A DNA stretch of 5,139 nucleotides, taken from NCBI GenBank assembly GCA_945957225.1, contig CAMFKK010000213.1:1-5139 (forward strand), written 5' to 3'. The notes below the pieces were generated by a model. The model had not been told where the DNA came from and did no database searches. It was given only the letters and a program-made list of their open reading frames with translations. The position numbers and the translations under genes were made by a program. The stretch's first letter is position 1. Each line of letters starts with the position of its first letter. Of this stretch, positions 1-5,029 are shown in pieces. Source of the stretch: an uncultured Sphingobacteriia bacterium. Its GTDB lineage: Bacteria > Bacteroidota > Bacteroidia > Chitinophagales > Chitinophagaceae.

Positions 1-1
1 A

Positions 2-925
2 CATAGAGTAGTGCATGGTGGTGAAAGCTTTTCCAATACCATGGAAATAACAGAAGAGATCAAAGCAAAAATCAAACAATTATTTCCACTTGCCCCATTA
101 CACAATCCAGCAAATTTTTTGGGTATTGAAGTGGCCGAGCAAATTTTTAACACAGCCAAACAAGTAGCCGTTTTTGATACCGCTTTTCACCAAACCATGC
201 CGGCATTGGCGTATAGGATGGCCATCCCTAATAGATTTTATGAAGACCATAAAATCAGGAGTTATGGATTTCATGGCACTTCTCACAAATATGTTTCAGA
301 AAGGGCTATTGAATATTTAGGAATTAACCAGTCTAAAATCATCACCATTCATTTAGGAAATGGTTGTAGCATAACAGCTATTAAAGATGGCAAATGTGTT
401 GACCACAGTATGGGCTTAGGACCCATGAATGGTTTGATGATGGGCACAAGGGCTGGTGATATTGACCAGTCTGTGATTTTTTATTTAGTCAATCAATTAG
501 GCTATCCTATAGAACAAATTCAAGACGTGCTCAATAAACAAAGTGGTATGTTGGGTCTGACAGGATTTAGTGATATGCGCGATGTAAAAGCCAGGTATGA
601 ACAAGGAGACAAAGCCGCTATATTAGCCTATCAAATGTACGCCTACCATATCCAGAAATATATAGGCAGTTTTGCAGCTGTATTAAATGGATTAGACGCA
701 ATTGTTTTTACCGGAGGCGTTGGTGAGAACGATGAACTAACAAGGTCTTTGGTTTGTCAAAAAATGGAATGGCATGGAATTGATTTGGATGAAACCAAAA
801 ATGCAAAAAAACAAAAAGGCATTGTTGAAATCAACCAAGATACTTCCAAAGTAAAAGTCTTAATTGTACCAACCAATGAGGAATTAGAAATTGCCAAACA
901 ATGTTATCAACTGGTTGCCAAATAG
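2..925 (+). CDS. ackA: Acetate kinase, 5'-truncated by the window edge
   Basis: Cytoplasmic acetate kinase, which interconverts acetate plus ATP with acetyl phosphate plus ADP, usually paired with phosphotransacetylase. The reading frame is open to the left edge. Codons 2-13 read H-R-V-V and continue into HGGE, the family's HRVVHGGE motif, so the GTG at 11 is an internal valine and not a start. About 307 residues are visible of the usual roughly 400, so about 90 N-terminal residues, including the early active-site Asn, lie outside. Conserved active-site elements are all present: LAPLHNP (His codon 101-103), FDTAFHQ (Asp codon 176-178), YGFHGTSH (His codon 272-274), HLGNG (His codon 350-352), GTRAGD (Arg codon 449-451), TGGVGEN near 710-730 and PTNEE near 869-883. 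By family knowledge these cover acetate binding, transition-state stabilisation, nucleotide binding and metal binding. The gene converges on the lipoprotein gene with 2 bases between stops. No pta is visible. Identification is very secure and the product looks intact over the visible part. Confidence 0.97.
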   Translation, partial: HRVVHGGESFSNTMEITEEIKAKIKQLFPLAPLHNPANFLGIEVAEQIFNTAKQVAVFDTAFHQTMPALAYRMAIPNRFYEDHKIRSYGFHGTSHKYVSERAIEYLGINQSKIITIHLGNGCSITAIKDGKCVDHSMGLGPMNGLMMGTRAGDIDQSVIFYLVNQLGYPIEQIQDVLNKQSGMLGLTGFSDMRDVKARYEQGDKAAILAYQMYAYHIQKYIGSFAAVLNGLDAIVFTGGVGENDELTRSLVCQKMEWHGIDLDETKNAKKQKGIVEINQDTSKVKVLIVPTNEELEIAKQCYQLVAK

Positions 926-927
926 TA

Positions 928-1362
928 TTACAATGCCCTTCTAAATACCAAGACCTGTTTGCCTTCTTTGGTAAAAATCAGTTCCTCATTTTCAAGCGTA
1001 TATGATAGACTTCCCCTTAATAATTGAAGCATTGGCGTTTCATAAAGGGCATTACTACAATACATTCTGGTAGCTGCAAGGTTTTCAAAATCTACTAGAT
1101 ATGGCGTAACCCTGATTTTACCAGTAATTCTATTACATCCGGTTGTTCCTGTTAAGCTACTGTCTGAGGTCTTGAAAGTTAACTGAGGAATTTCTTTACC
1201 TGATTGCTCCTTGGTAACTTTAGTTCCATTAATATAGAGCAGCTGCCAAAGACCGTTGATATCAGGCATTACCACTTCTATTTCTTTGGGGCTTGGCTTG
1301 AGTTTAATAGAACAAGCACTTAGGGCTAAAAGGCTGCAACAAATCAATACAAGTTTGCGCAT
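928..1362 (-). CDS. META domain (HslJ-like) lipoprotein
   Basis: Small predicted lipoprotein of 144 residues. Residues 1-17 form a lipoprotein signal peptide: MRK, a hydrophobic stretch, then the lipobox L-S-A-C with Cys17 as the lipidation site. Residues about 35-143 match the META domain seen in HslJ-type proteins: GLWQLLYING (37-46), the hallmark TGTTGCNRITG (71-81), TRMYC (98-102), a conserved Glu108 and a C-terminal L-I-F...VLVF strand pattern. META proteins are envelope or secreted beta-rich proteins; E. coli HslJ is linked to heat shock and novobiocin resistance, but the biochemical role is not settled, so no function is assigned. The ATG lies one base after the carA stop codon, with no Shine-Dalgarno motif, which suggests cotranscription and translational coupling with carA. 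Whether it sits in the inner or outer membrane cannot be read from the sequence. The domain call is confident, the physiological role unknown. Confidence 0.88.
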   Translation of the reverse strand: MRKLVLICCSLLALSACSIKLKPSPKEIEVVMPDINGLWQLLYINGTKVTKEQSGKEIPQLTFKTSDSSLTGTTGCNRITGKIRVTPYLVDFENLAATRMYCSNALYETPMLQLLRGSLSYTLENEELIFTKEGKQVLVFRRAL

Positions 1363-1363
1363 A

Positions 1364-2470
1364 CTAGTTTTTTTGAAGACGCATCATGTCCATAAAATTG
1401 TCAAACAAATAACGACTATCGTGTGGGCCCGGGGTACTTTCAGGATGGTATTGTACACTAAAAGCCTGACGATCTTTTAAACGAATCCCTTCAATGGATT
1501 CATCGTTTAAATTCAAGTGTGTTATCTCTACATTTGAGTGATTACGAACCGCTTCTGGATCAACACCAAATCCATGATTTTGGGTGGTTATTTCACATTG
1601 ACCGGTAATGATATTTTTTACAGGATGATTCAATCCCCTATGCCCATGGTGCATTTTAAAAGTAGGGATATCATTAGCCCTTGCCAATAACTGATGACCT
1701 AAACAAATACCAAAAACCGGTTTGTTTTCTTGCAGAATATCTTTAACAGTGGCAACGGCATATGGCATGGCAGCAGGGTCACCAGGCCCATTTGAAAGAA
1801 AATAACCTGTTGGATGGAATTCCTTTAATCTGCTCAAAGATGTTTTTGCTGGGTGTACCCTTACATGCGCACCTCTTTCAACCAAACATTCCAAAATATG
1901 TTTTTTAACCCCAAAATCAAGCACTGCCACTTTAATGCTGGCATTTACATCACCTAGTTCATATTCTTCTTGGGTACTTACCGTACTGGCCAATTCAAGA
2001 CCGTCCATATCTGGAACTGCTGCTAATTGGGCTTTCAAAATTGCCACGTCTAATTCAGAGGAAGAAATGATACAGTTCATGGCGCCTTTTGTACGAATAT
2101 GTGCTACCAATGCGCGTGTATCAACATCATCTATTGCTACAATATTATTGTCTTTCAAATAATCGTTCAGATTCCCATTGGCCTGATGTCTGCTATACAA
2201 TTCTTCCAGATTGCGAGCTATCAATCCATGAATTTTTACAGAACTGCTCTCAACATCTACCTCCTTCACGCCATAATTACCAATATGTACATTATTCATG
2301 ATCAAAACCTGACCAGTATAGCTAGGGTCTGTAAATACTTCTTGGTAGCCAGTCATTCCGGTATTAAAGCAGATTTCGCCAGTGGCGATTCCTGTTTTAC
2401 CAAAAGCTGATCCGTAAAATACGTGTCCGTCTGCTAAAATTAAAATGGCTGGTTGCTTGGTCTGAGGCAT
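1364..2470 (-). CDS. carA: Carbamoyl-phosphate synthase small (glutaminase) subunit
   Basis: CarA hydrolyses glutamine and passes ammonia to CarB for carbamoyl phosphate, the precursor of pyrimidines and arginine. The ATG at 2470 gives 368 residues (M-P-Q-T-K start), near the usual length; an upstream in-frame TTG at 2506 would add 12 residues (Y-F-F-C-K...) with no family support, so I reject it. The N-terminal CarA domain carries GEICFNTGMTGYQE (31-44), TDPSYTGQ and HIGNYG (62-67). The C-terminal class I glutamine amidotransferase domain has SNGPGDPAA, the nucleophile elbow GICLGHQ with Cys256, and YHPES with His342 and Glu344, so the Cys-His-Glu triad is complete. It lies just downstream of the ribosomal operon terminator, so it probably has its own promoter, and it is followed after one base by the lipoprotein gene. 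carB is not adjacent, so the two subunits are encoded apart here, at least within this window. Confidence 0.97.
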   Translation of the reverse strand: MPQTKQPAILILADGHVFYGSAFGKTGIATGEICFNTGMTGYQEVFTDPSYTGQVLIMNNVHIGNYGVKEVDVESSSVKIHGLIARNLEELYSRHQANGNLNDYLKDNNIVAIDDVDTRALVAHIRTKGAMNCIISSSELDVAILKAQLAAVPDMDGLELASTVSTQEEYELGDVNASIKVAVLDFGVKKHILECLVERGAHVRVHPAKTSLSRLKEFHPTGYFLSNGPGDPAAMPYAVATVKDILQENKPVFGICLGHQLLARANDIPTFKMHHGHRGLNHPVKNIITGQCEITTQNHGFGVDPEAVRNHSNVEITHLNLNDESIEGIRLKDRQAFSVQYHPESTPGPHDSRYLFDNFMDMMRLQKN

Positions 2471-2510
2471 GGTACAGTTCAAATTTGTTTTGCAAAAAAA
2501 ATACAATTGG

Positions 2511-2523
2511 CCCTAATTCAGGG
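2511..2523. promoter_or_regulatory. Imperfect 13-bp palindrome upstream of carA
   Basis: The sequence CCCTAATTCAGGG lies about 40 bases upstream of the carA ATG, between it and the rplQ terminator. Five of six base pairs of the palindrome match around a central T. Its position fits an operator or promoter-proximal site for carA, but it is short and could be chance. I see no exact Bacteroidota -7 motif (TAnnTTTG) nearby; the closest is TA followed by eight T and a G at 2493-2503 on the minus strand. Confidence 0.2.
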
Positions 2524-2546
2524 ATAATCTTTTACACATTGGTCAT

Positions 2547-2577
2547 AAAAAAAGGCAAGACTAAAAAAGTCTTGCCT
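2547..2577 (-). terminator. Intrinsic terminator of the rpsK-rpsD-rpoA-rplQ operon
   Basis: On the minus strand a stem formed by GGCAAGACT (right end 2576) and AGTCTTGCC (2562-2554), extended by one A-T pair, closes a five-T loop (2563-2567) and runs straight into seven T (2553-2547). It begins about 24 bases after the rplQ stop. This is a textbook rho-independent terminator for leftward transcription. In the rightward direction the stem is followed by TATATGTTTT, a much poorer U-tract, so it is largely one-way. It separates the ribosomal operon from carA. Confidence 0.93.
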
Positions 2578-2601
2578 ATATGTTTTAACAGTTTCATGAA
2601 A

Positions 2602-3138
2602 TTATTCAGCGGCTTTATCTTCCACTGCTGGAGTTTCTTCCACTGCTGGAGCTTCTGCAGCCACTGGAGCAGCTTCTACAGCTTCAGCTTTCTTTTTAGC
2701 GCCACCGGCACGACGTGTTTTCTTAGCAGGTTCTGCTGCTTTTTCAACACCCTTACCATAAATTTCATTGAAGTCTACTAGTTCAATCATTGCTTTTTCA
2801 GCATTGTCACCTGGACGAATGCCTAATTTCAAGATCCTAGTGTATCCACCTGGACGAGAAGCAATTTTTGGACCTACTACTGTGAACAATTCTTTTACAG
2901 CAGCTTTGTCTTGCAATTCAGCAAACACCAAACGGTGGTTATGGCTGATTTGAGCAGCGCTTTCGTTTTTCTTTGTTTTGGTGATCAATGGTTCAACATA
3001 AGTACGCAATGCTTTAGCTTTTGCCAAAGTAGTTACAATACGTTTGTGTGTGATCAACTGGCTAGCCAGATTTTGCAATAATGCAACCCTATGTGCCTTT
3101 TTACGGCCGAGGTTGTTGATTTTGTCTCCGTGACGCAT
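2602..3138 (-). CDS. rplQ: 50S ribosomal protein L17 with Ala/Glu/Lys-rich C-terminal tail
   Basis: Large-subunit ribosomal protein L17. The core occupies about residues 1-125: the MRHGDK start, HRVALLQNLA, HKRIVTTLAKAKALR (31-45), VEPLITKTK, then GPKIASRPGGYTRILKLG (89-106), RPGDNAEKA and IELVDFNE, all matching the family in order. Total length is 178 against roughly 115-130 for many bacteria; the extra 50 or so residues (129-178) are first basic (KKTRR...KKK, 139-150) and then Ala/Glu/Pro/Val-rich, ending in E-D-K-A-A-E. Such low-complexity extensions are, as I recall, common in Bacteroidota L17, and this one is probably disordered. The MRHGDK start is chosen because it is the conserved family N-terminus. 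It is the last gene of the alpha operon, 80 bases after rpoA and 24 before the terminator. No Shine-Dalgarno motif is visible, and an out-of-frame ATG sits just upstream. Confidence 0.97.
   Translation of the reverse strand: MRHGDKINNLGRKKAHRVALLQNLASQLITHKRIVTTLAKAKALRTYVEPLITKTKKNESAAQISHNHRLVFAELQDKAAVKELFTVVGPKIASRPGGYTRILKLGIRPGDNAEKAMIELVDFNEIYGKGVEKAAEPAKKTRRAGGAKKKAEAVEAAPVAAEAPAVEETPAVEDKAAE
2620..2655 (-). repeat. 18-bp tandem repeat (two copies) in the rplQ tail
   Basis: Two adjacent 18-base units (2620-2637 and 2638-2655) differ at one position (T2634 against C2652). On the coding strand they encode the hexapeptide repeat EAPAVE-ETPAVE at residues about 162-173 of L17. A partial third copy (CCACTGGAGC, 2661-2670) follows with a 3-base deletion. 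This points to tandem duplication as the way the disordered tail grows or shrinks. Confidence 0.85.
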
Positions 3139-3140
3139 GA

Positions 3141-3153
3141 CATTTGTTTTTAT
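3141..3153 (-). repeat. 13-base A-rich initiation leader shared with rpsD (rplQ copy)
   Basis: On the sense strand this reads ATAAAAACAAATG, identical to the 13 bases that lead into the rpsD start at 4935-4923. Bacteroidota typically initiate without Shine-Dalgarno pairing and favour A-rich upstream sequence, so both copies probably serve as translation initiation regions. Here, however, its ATG (3143-3141) is 5 bases ahead of the L17 start and out of frame with it. Confidence 0.5.
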
Positions 3154-3181
3154 ATCTTATACCGTGTCAGGAATATAAGAT
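3154..3181 (-). promoter_or_regulatory. AT-rich hairpin in the rplQ leader
   Basis: ATCTTATA (3154-3161) and TATAAGAT (3174-3181) form a perfect 8-bp inverted repeat around a 12-base loop. On the sense strand it ends directly against the 13-base A-rich leader of rplQ, about 15 bases before the L17 start codon. There is no U-tract, so it is not a terminator. It could be an RNA processing or translation-control element, or a chance AT-rich palindrome. Confidence 0.35.
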
Positions 3182-3218
3182 GTGATGAATGGGATTTTTA
3201 ACTTTTAACCAAGAATGC

Positions 3219-4220
3219 TTAGTTATCCAAGTTGTCCAATCCTAATTTGTTCAAGTCCATACCAAAGCTCAAACCTCTTTCAGTTAACACTTGCTCAATT
3301 TCAGAAAGTGATTTCTGACCAAAGTTTCTAAACTTCATCAGGTCTTCTTGCTCGTATTGTACCAACTCGCTCAAGCTGTTAATCTTAGCAGCTTTTAAGC
3401 AGTTAAAGGCACGTACAGAAAGATCCAAGTCTTCTAATGGGGTCTTCAACACTTTGCGTAATTGCAATACGTGCTCGTCAACTACATCTTCTTTCTTGTC
3501 TTCTTTGTTGTCAAAAGTGATGTTCTCATCAGTGATGATCATCAAGTGCTGAATCAAAATACGAGAAGCTTGCTTAACAGCGTCTTCAGGATGGATGGTA
3601 CCATCTGTAGCCACGTCTAAGATTAATTTCTCATAGTCTGTTCTTTGCTCCACACGATAGTTCTCAATAGCGTATTTCACGTTCTTGATAGGTGTGTGAA
3701 TTGAATCAATAGCAATATATCCAAAAGCAGAGTCCTTTACTTTGTTCTCTTCAGCTGGAATATAACCACGGCCTTTTGCAATGGTCAATTCAATGTCCAA
3801 TTTGGATGTGTTATCCATGGTGCAAATCACCAGTTCAGGGTTCATTACCTGAAAGCTCTGAGAACCTTCACCTATCATACCCGCATTAAATTCAGTGCGA
3901 CCTTTGATAGACAAAGTAATTTTCTCGTTAGCTACTTCATGATCAACTGTTTTCTTGAAACGTACTTGTTTCAAATTCAGGATCACTTCGGTAACGTCTT
4001 CTGTGATACCCTTGATGGTTGCAAACTCGTGGTCAACGCCTTCGATCTTGACACCAACAATGGCAAAACCTTCCAAAGAACTCAGCAATACCCTGCGCAG
4101 GGCGTTACCGATGGTCAGGCCGAAACCTGGTTCCAATGGACGGAATTCAAACTGTCCTTCAAAATCTGTTGCTTTTTGTAAAACGATTTTGTCTGGCTTC
4201 TGGAAGCTTAATATGGCCAT
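3219..4220 (-). CDS. rpoA: DNA-directed RNA polymerase subunit alpha
   Basis: Alpha subunit, 333 residues, normal length. As a dimer it scaffolds assembly of beta and beta' and contacts upstream promoter DNA and activators. The N-terminal domain (about 1-235) shows RPLEPGFGLTIGNALRRVLLS (27-47), the dimerisation and assembly signature, then the inserted subdomain with VMNPELVICT and the GRGYIPAEEN segment. An acidic/lysine linker with DNKEDKKEDVVDE follows. The C-terminal domain (about 265-325) carries LSVRAFNCLK and NFGQKSLSEI; Arg270, Asn273, Gly301, Lys303 and Ser304 correspond by alignment to E. coli Arg265, Asn268, Gly296, Lys298 and Ser299, the UP-element DNA-binding residues, so DNA contact ability looks retained. 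It sits between rpsD and rplQ as in most bacteria. A 97-base spacer with a terminator-like hairpin separates it from rpsD, so rpoA may be partly uncoupled from the upstream genes. The start is preceded by A-rich sequence without a Shine-Dalgarno motif. Confidence 0.98.
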   Translation of the reverse strand: MAILSFQKPDKIVLQKATDFEGQFEFRPLEPGFGLTIGNALRRVLLSSLEGFAIVGVKIEGVDHEFATIKGITEDVTEVILNLKQVRFKKTVDHEVANEKITLSIKGRTEFNAGMIGEGSQSFQVMNPELVICTMDNTSKLDIELTIAKGRGYIPAEENKVKDSAFGYIAIDSIHTPIKNVKYAIENYRVEQRTDYEKLILDVATDGTIHPEDAVKQASRILIQHLMIITDENITFDNKEDKKEDVVDEHVLQLRKVLKTPLEDLDLSVRAFNCLKAAKINSLSELVQYEQEDLMKFRNFGQKSLSEIEQVLTERGLSFGMDLNKLGLDNLDN

Positions 4221-4281
4221 ATTAGAACTTGTTTTTTACTGATGAATCTTCTTCCCACAAGAGAAAGAAGGAATATGTTTG

Positions 4282-4318
4282 AAAAAAGAACCCCGGATCT
4301 TAGGATCCAGGTTCTTTT
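4282..4318 (-). terminator. Terminator-like hairpin between rpsD and rpoA
   Basis: Sense-strand AAAAGAACC (4318-4310 complement) pairs with GGTTCTTTT (4292-4284), and an inner GGATC/GATCC stem (4308-4304 with 4299-4295) closes a four-base loop; only a 2-by-1 internal loop (4293-4294 against 4309) interrupts 14 base pairs. The 3' arm ends in a run of six T (4287-4282). It starts within a few bases of the rpsD stop. The shape fits a rho-independent terminator or attenuator for leftward transcription. The opposite strand ends in TTTTATTATTT, so it might also work rightward, though no rightward gene is present. Confidence 0.75.
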
Positions 4319-4319
4319 A

Positions 4320-4925
4320 TTATTTAGAGTACAATTCCACAATCAGTTGTTCCTTGATATTCTCAGGAACGCTTTCACGATCTGGCATGGTAATGAATGT
4401 ACCTTTCTTTTCATTTTCATTCCAGTCAATCCAACCGAATTTTGGATTTTTACCACGGTTCTTGCTAACTACTGCAGAGTTATCAGCACTTTTTGGTTTG
4501 TAAGCAATAATGTCACCTGGTTTGCAAGTATAAGAGGGAACGTTCATCACTTCACCATTTACGGTGATATGCTTGTGGTTCACCAACTGACGAGCTTCAG
4601 GACGGCTAGCAGTAAGACCCATACGGAAAACAGTGTTATCCAAACGAGCTTCCAACAATTTGATCAAGTTTTCACCGGTAACACCTTTCAAACGTTGAGC
4701 TTCTTCAAAAGTCTTACGGAACTGGCGCTCCAATACACCATAAGTGTATTTGGCTTTTTGCTTTTCACGCAATTGCAAAGCGTATTCACCCAAGGTTTTA
4801 CGCTTACGGGCAGCACCGTGCTGACCGGGAGGGTTGCTGTTCTTACCCAACCACTTGGCATTACCCAAGATGGGTTCGCCAAAGATTCTGGAAATTTTGG
4901 TCTTAGGACCAGTGTAACGTGCCAT
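4320..4925 (-). CDS. rpsD: 30S ribosomal protein S4
   Basis: Primary 16S rRNA-binding protein that starts small-subunit assembly; in E. coli it also represses its own operon. At 201 residues it has normal length. MARYTGPKTKISR opens the N-terminal domain, followed by PPGQHG (32-37), RKRKTLGEYALQLREKQKAKYTYGVLERQF (40-69) and the S4 RNA-binding domain at about 93-140 with RLDNTVFRMG, SRPEARQLVNHKHITVNG and PGDII. The four zinc-binding cysteines of the C+ form of S4 are absent; the only cysteine is Cys134, so this is a C- (zinc-independent) version. The start is fixed by the conserved MARY N-terminus and is preceded by the A-rich leader ATAAAAACAA with no Shine-Dalgarno motif. It lies 104 bases after rpsK in a spacer with two hairpins, and a terminator-like hairpin follows its stop codon. 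Confidence 0.98.
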   Translation of the reverse strand: MARYTGPKTKISRIFGEPILGNAKWLGKNSNPPGQHGAARKRKTLGEYALQLREKQKAKYTYGVLERQFRKTFEEAQRLKGVTGENLIKLLEARLDNTVFRMGLTASRPEARQLVNHKHITVNGEVMNVPSYTCKPGDIIAYKPKSADNSAVVSKNRGKNPKFGWIDWNENEKKGTFITMPDRESVPENIKEQLIVELYSK

Positions 4926-4935
4926 TTGTTTTTAT
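4923..4935 (-). repeat. 13-base A-rich initiation leader shared with rplQ (rpsD copy)
   Basis: The sense strand reads ATAAAAACAAATG, where the ATG is the S4 start codon. It is identical to 3153-3141 in the rplQ leader. The rpoA leader has a related TAAAAAACAAG sequence (4240-4230 on the minus strand), but 9 bases further from its start. The likely role is Shine-Dalgarno-independent ribosome recruitment; the exact identity of the two copies may also reflect simple A-richness. Confidence 0.5.
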
Positions 4936-4956
4936 TTGTGATTTTTTAATGACGAC

Positions 4957-4989
4957 CCGGTATCGTAAAAATCTAAAATAGATACCTGG
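4957..4989 (-). promoter_or_regulatory. Hairpin in the rpsD leader
   Basis: GGTATC (4959-4964) and GATACC (4981-4986) are a perfect 6-bp inverted repeat, extended by two C-G pairs (4957-4958 with 4988-4989) past one bulged base (4987). The 16-base loop is AT-rich and contains a competing ATCT/AGAT pairing (4971-4974 with 4980-4983). No U-tract follows on the sense strand, so it is not a terminator. Its place about 30 bases ahead of the S4 start would suit translational control, for example by S4 itself, but that is inference. Confidence 0.4.
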
Positions 4990-5004
4990 CCCTGTTATGA
5001 TGAT

Positions 5005-5029
5005 TGATTCACAGTTGCCTGTGAAGTCA
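5005..5029 (-). promoter_or_regulatory. GCAA-tetraloop hairpin directly after the rpsK stop
   Basis: TTCACAG (5008-5014) and CTGTGAA (5019-5025) form a perfect 7-bp stem, extended by TGA/TCA (5005-5007 with 5027-5029) past one bulged base (5026). On the sense RNA the loop reads GCAA, a GNRA tetraloop closed by a G-C pair. It abuts the rpsK stop codon. There is no following T-run, so termination is unlikely; it could be an RNA stability or processing element, or part of a structured rpsD leader with the hairpin at 4957-4989. Confidence 0.5.

Noticed and set aside
11..13. GTG at 11 as the start of acetate kinase
   Set aside because: The frame stays open to base 2 and reads HRVVHGGE, an internal family motif, so this is a valine codon in a gene cut by the window edge.
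943..973. TACCAA/TTGGTA inverted repeat inside the end of the lipoprotein gene
   Set aside because: Six base pairs with a long loop and no U-tract; lies within coding sequence and is not a convincing terminator for ackA.
2089..2410. Plus-strand frames inside carA
   Set aside because: Overlapping shadows of carA with low-complexity hydrophobic translations and no domain features.
2493..2503. Possible -7 promoter element for carA (TA plus eight T plus G, minus strand)
   Set aside because: The spacing differs from TAnnTTTG and no convincing -33 TTG partner lies at the right distance; it may just be a T-run.
2471..2506. 12-residue N-terminal extension of CarA from a TTG at 2506
   Set aside because: The extension has no family similarity and includes a T-run; the ATG at 2470 is followed directly by the conserved CarA N-terminal domain at the usual distance.
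4242..4949. Long plus-strand open frame (235 codons) opposite rpsD
   Set aside because: It is the antisense shadow of rpsD, with no recognisable domain; the rpsD protein on the other strand matches S4 throughout.
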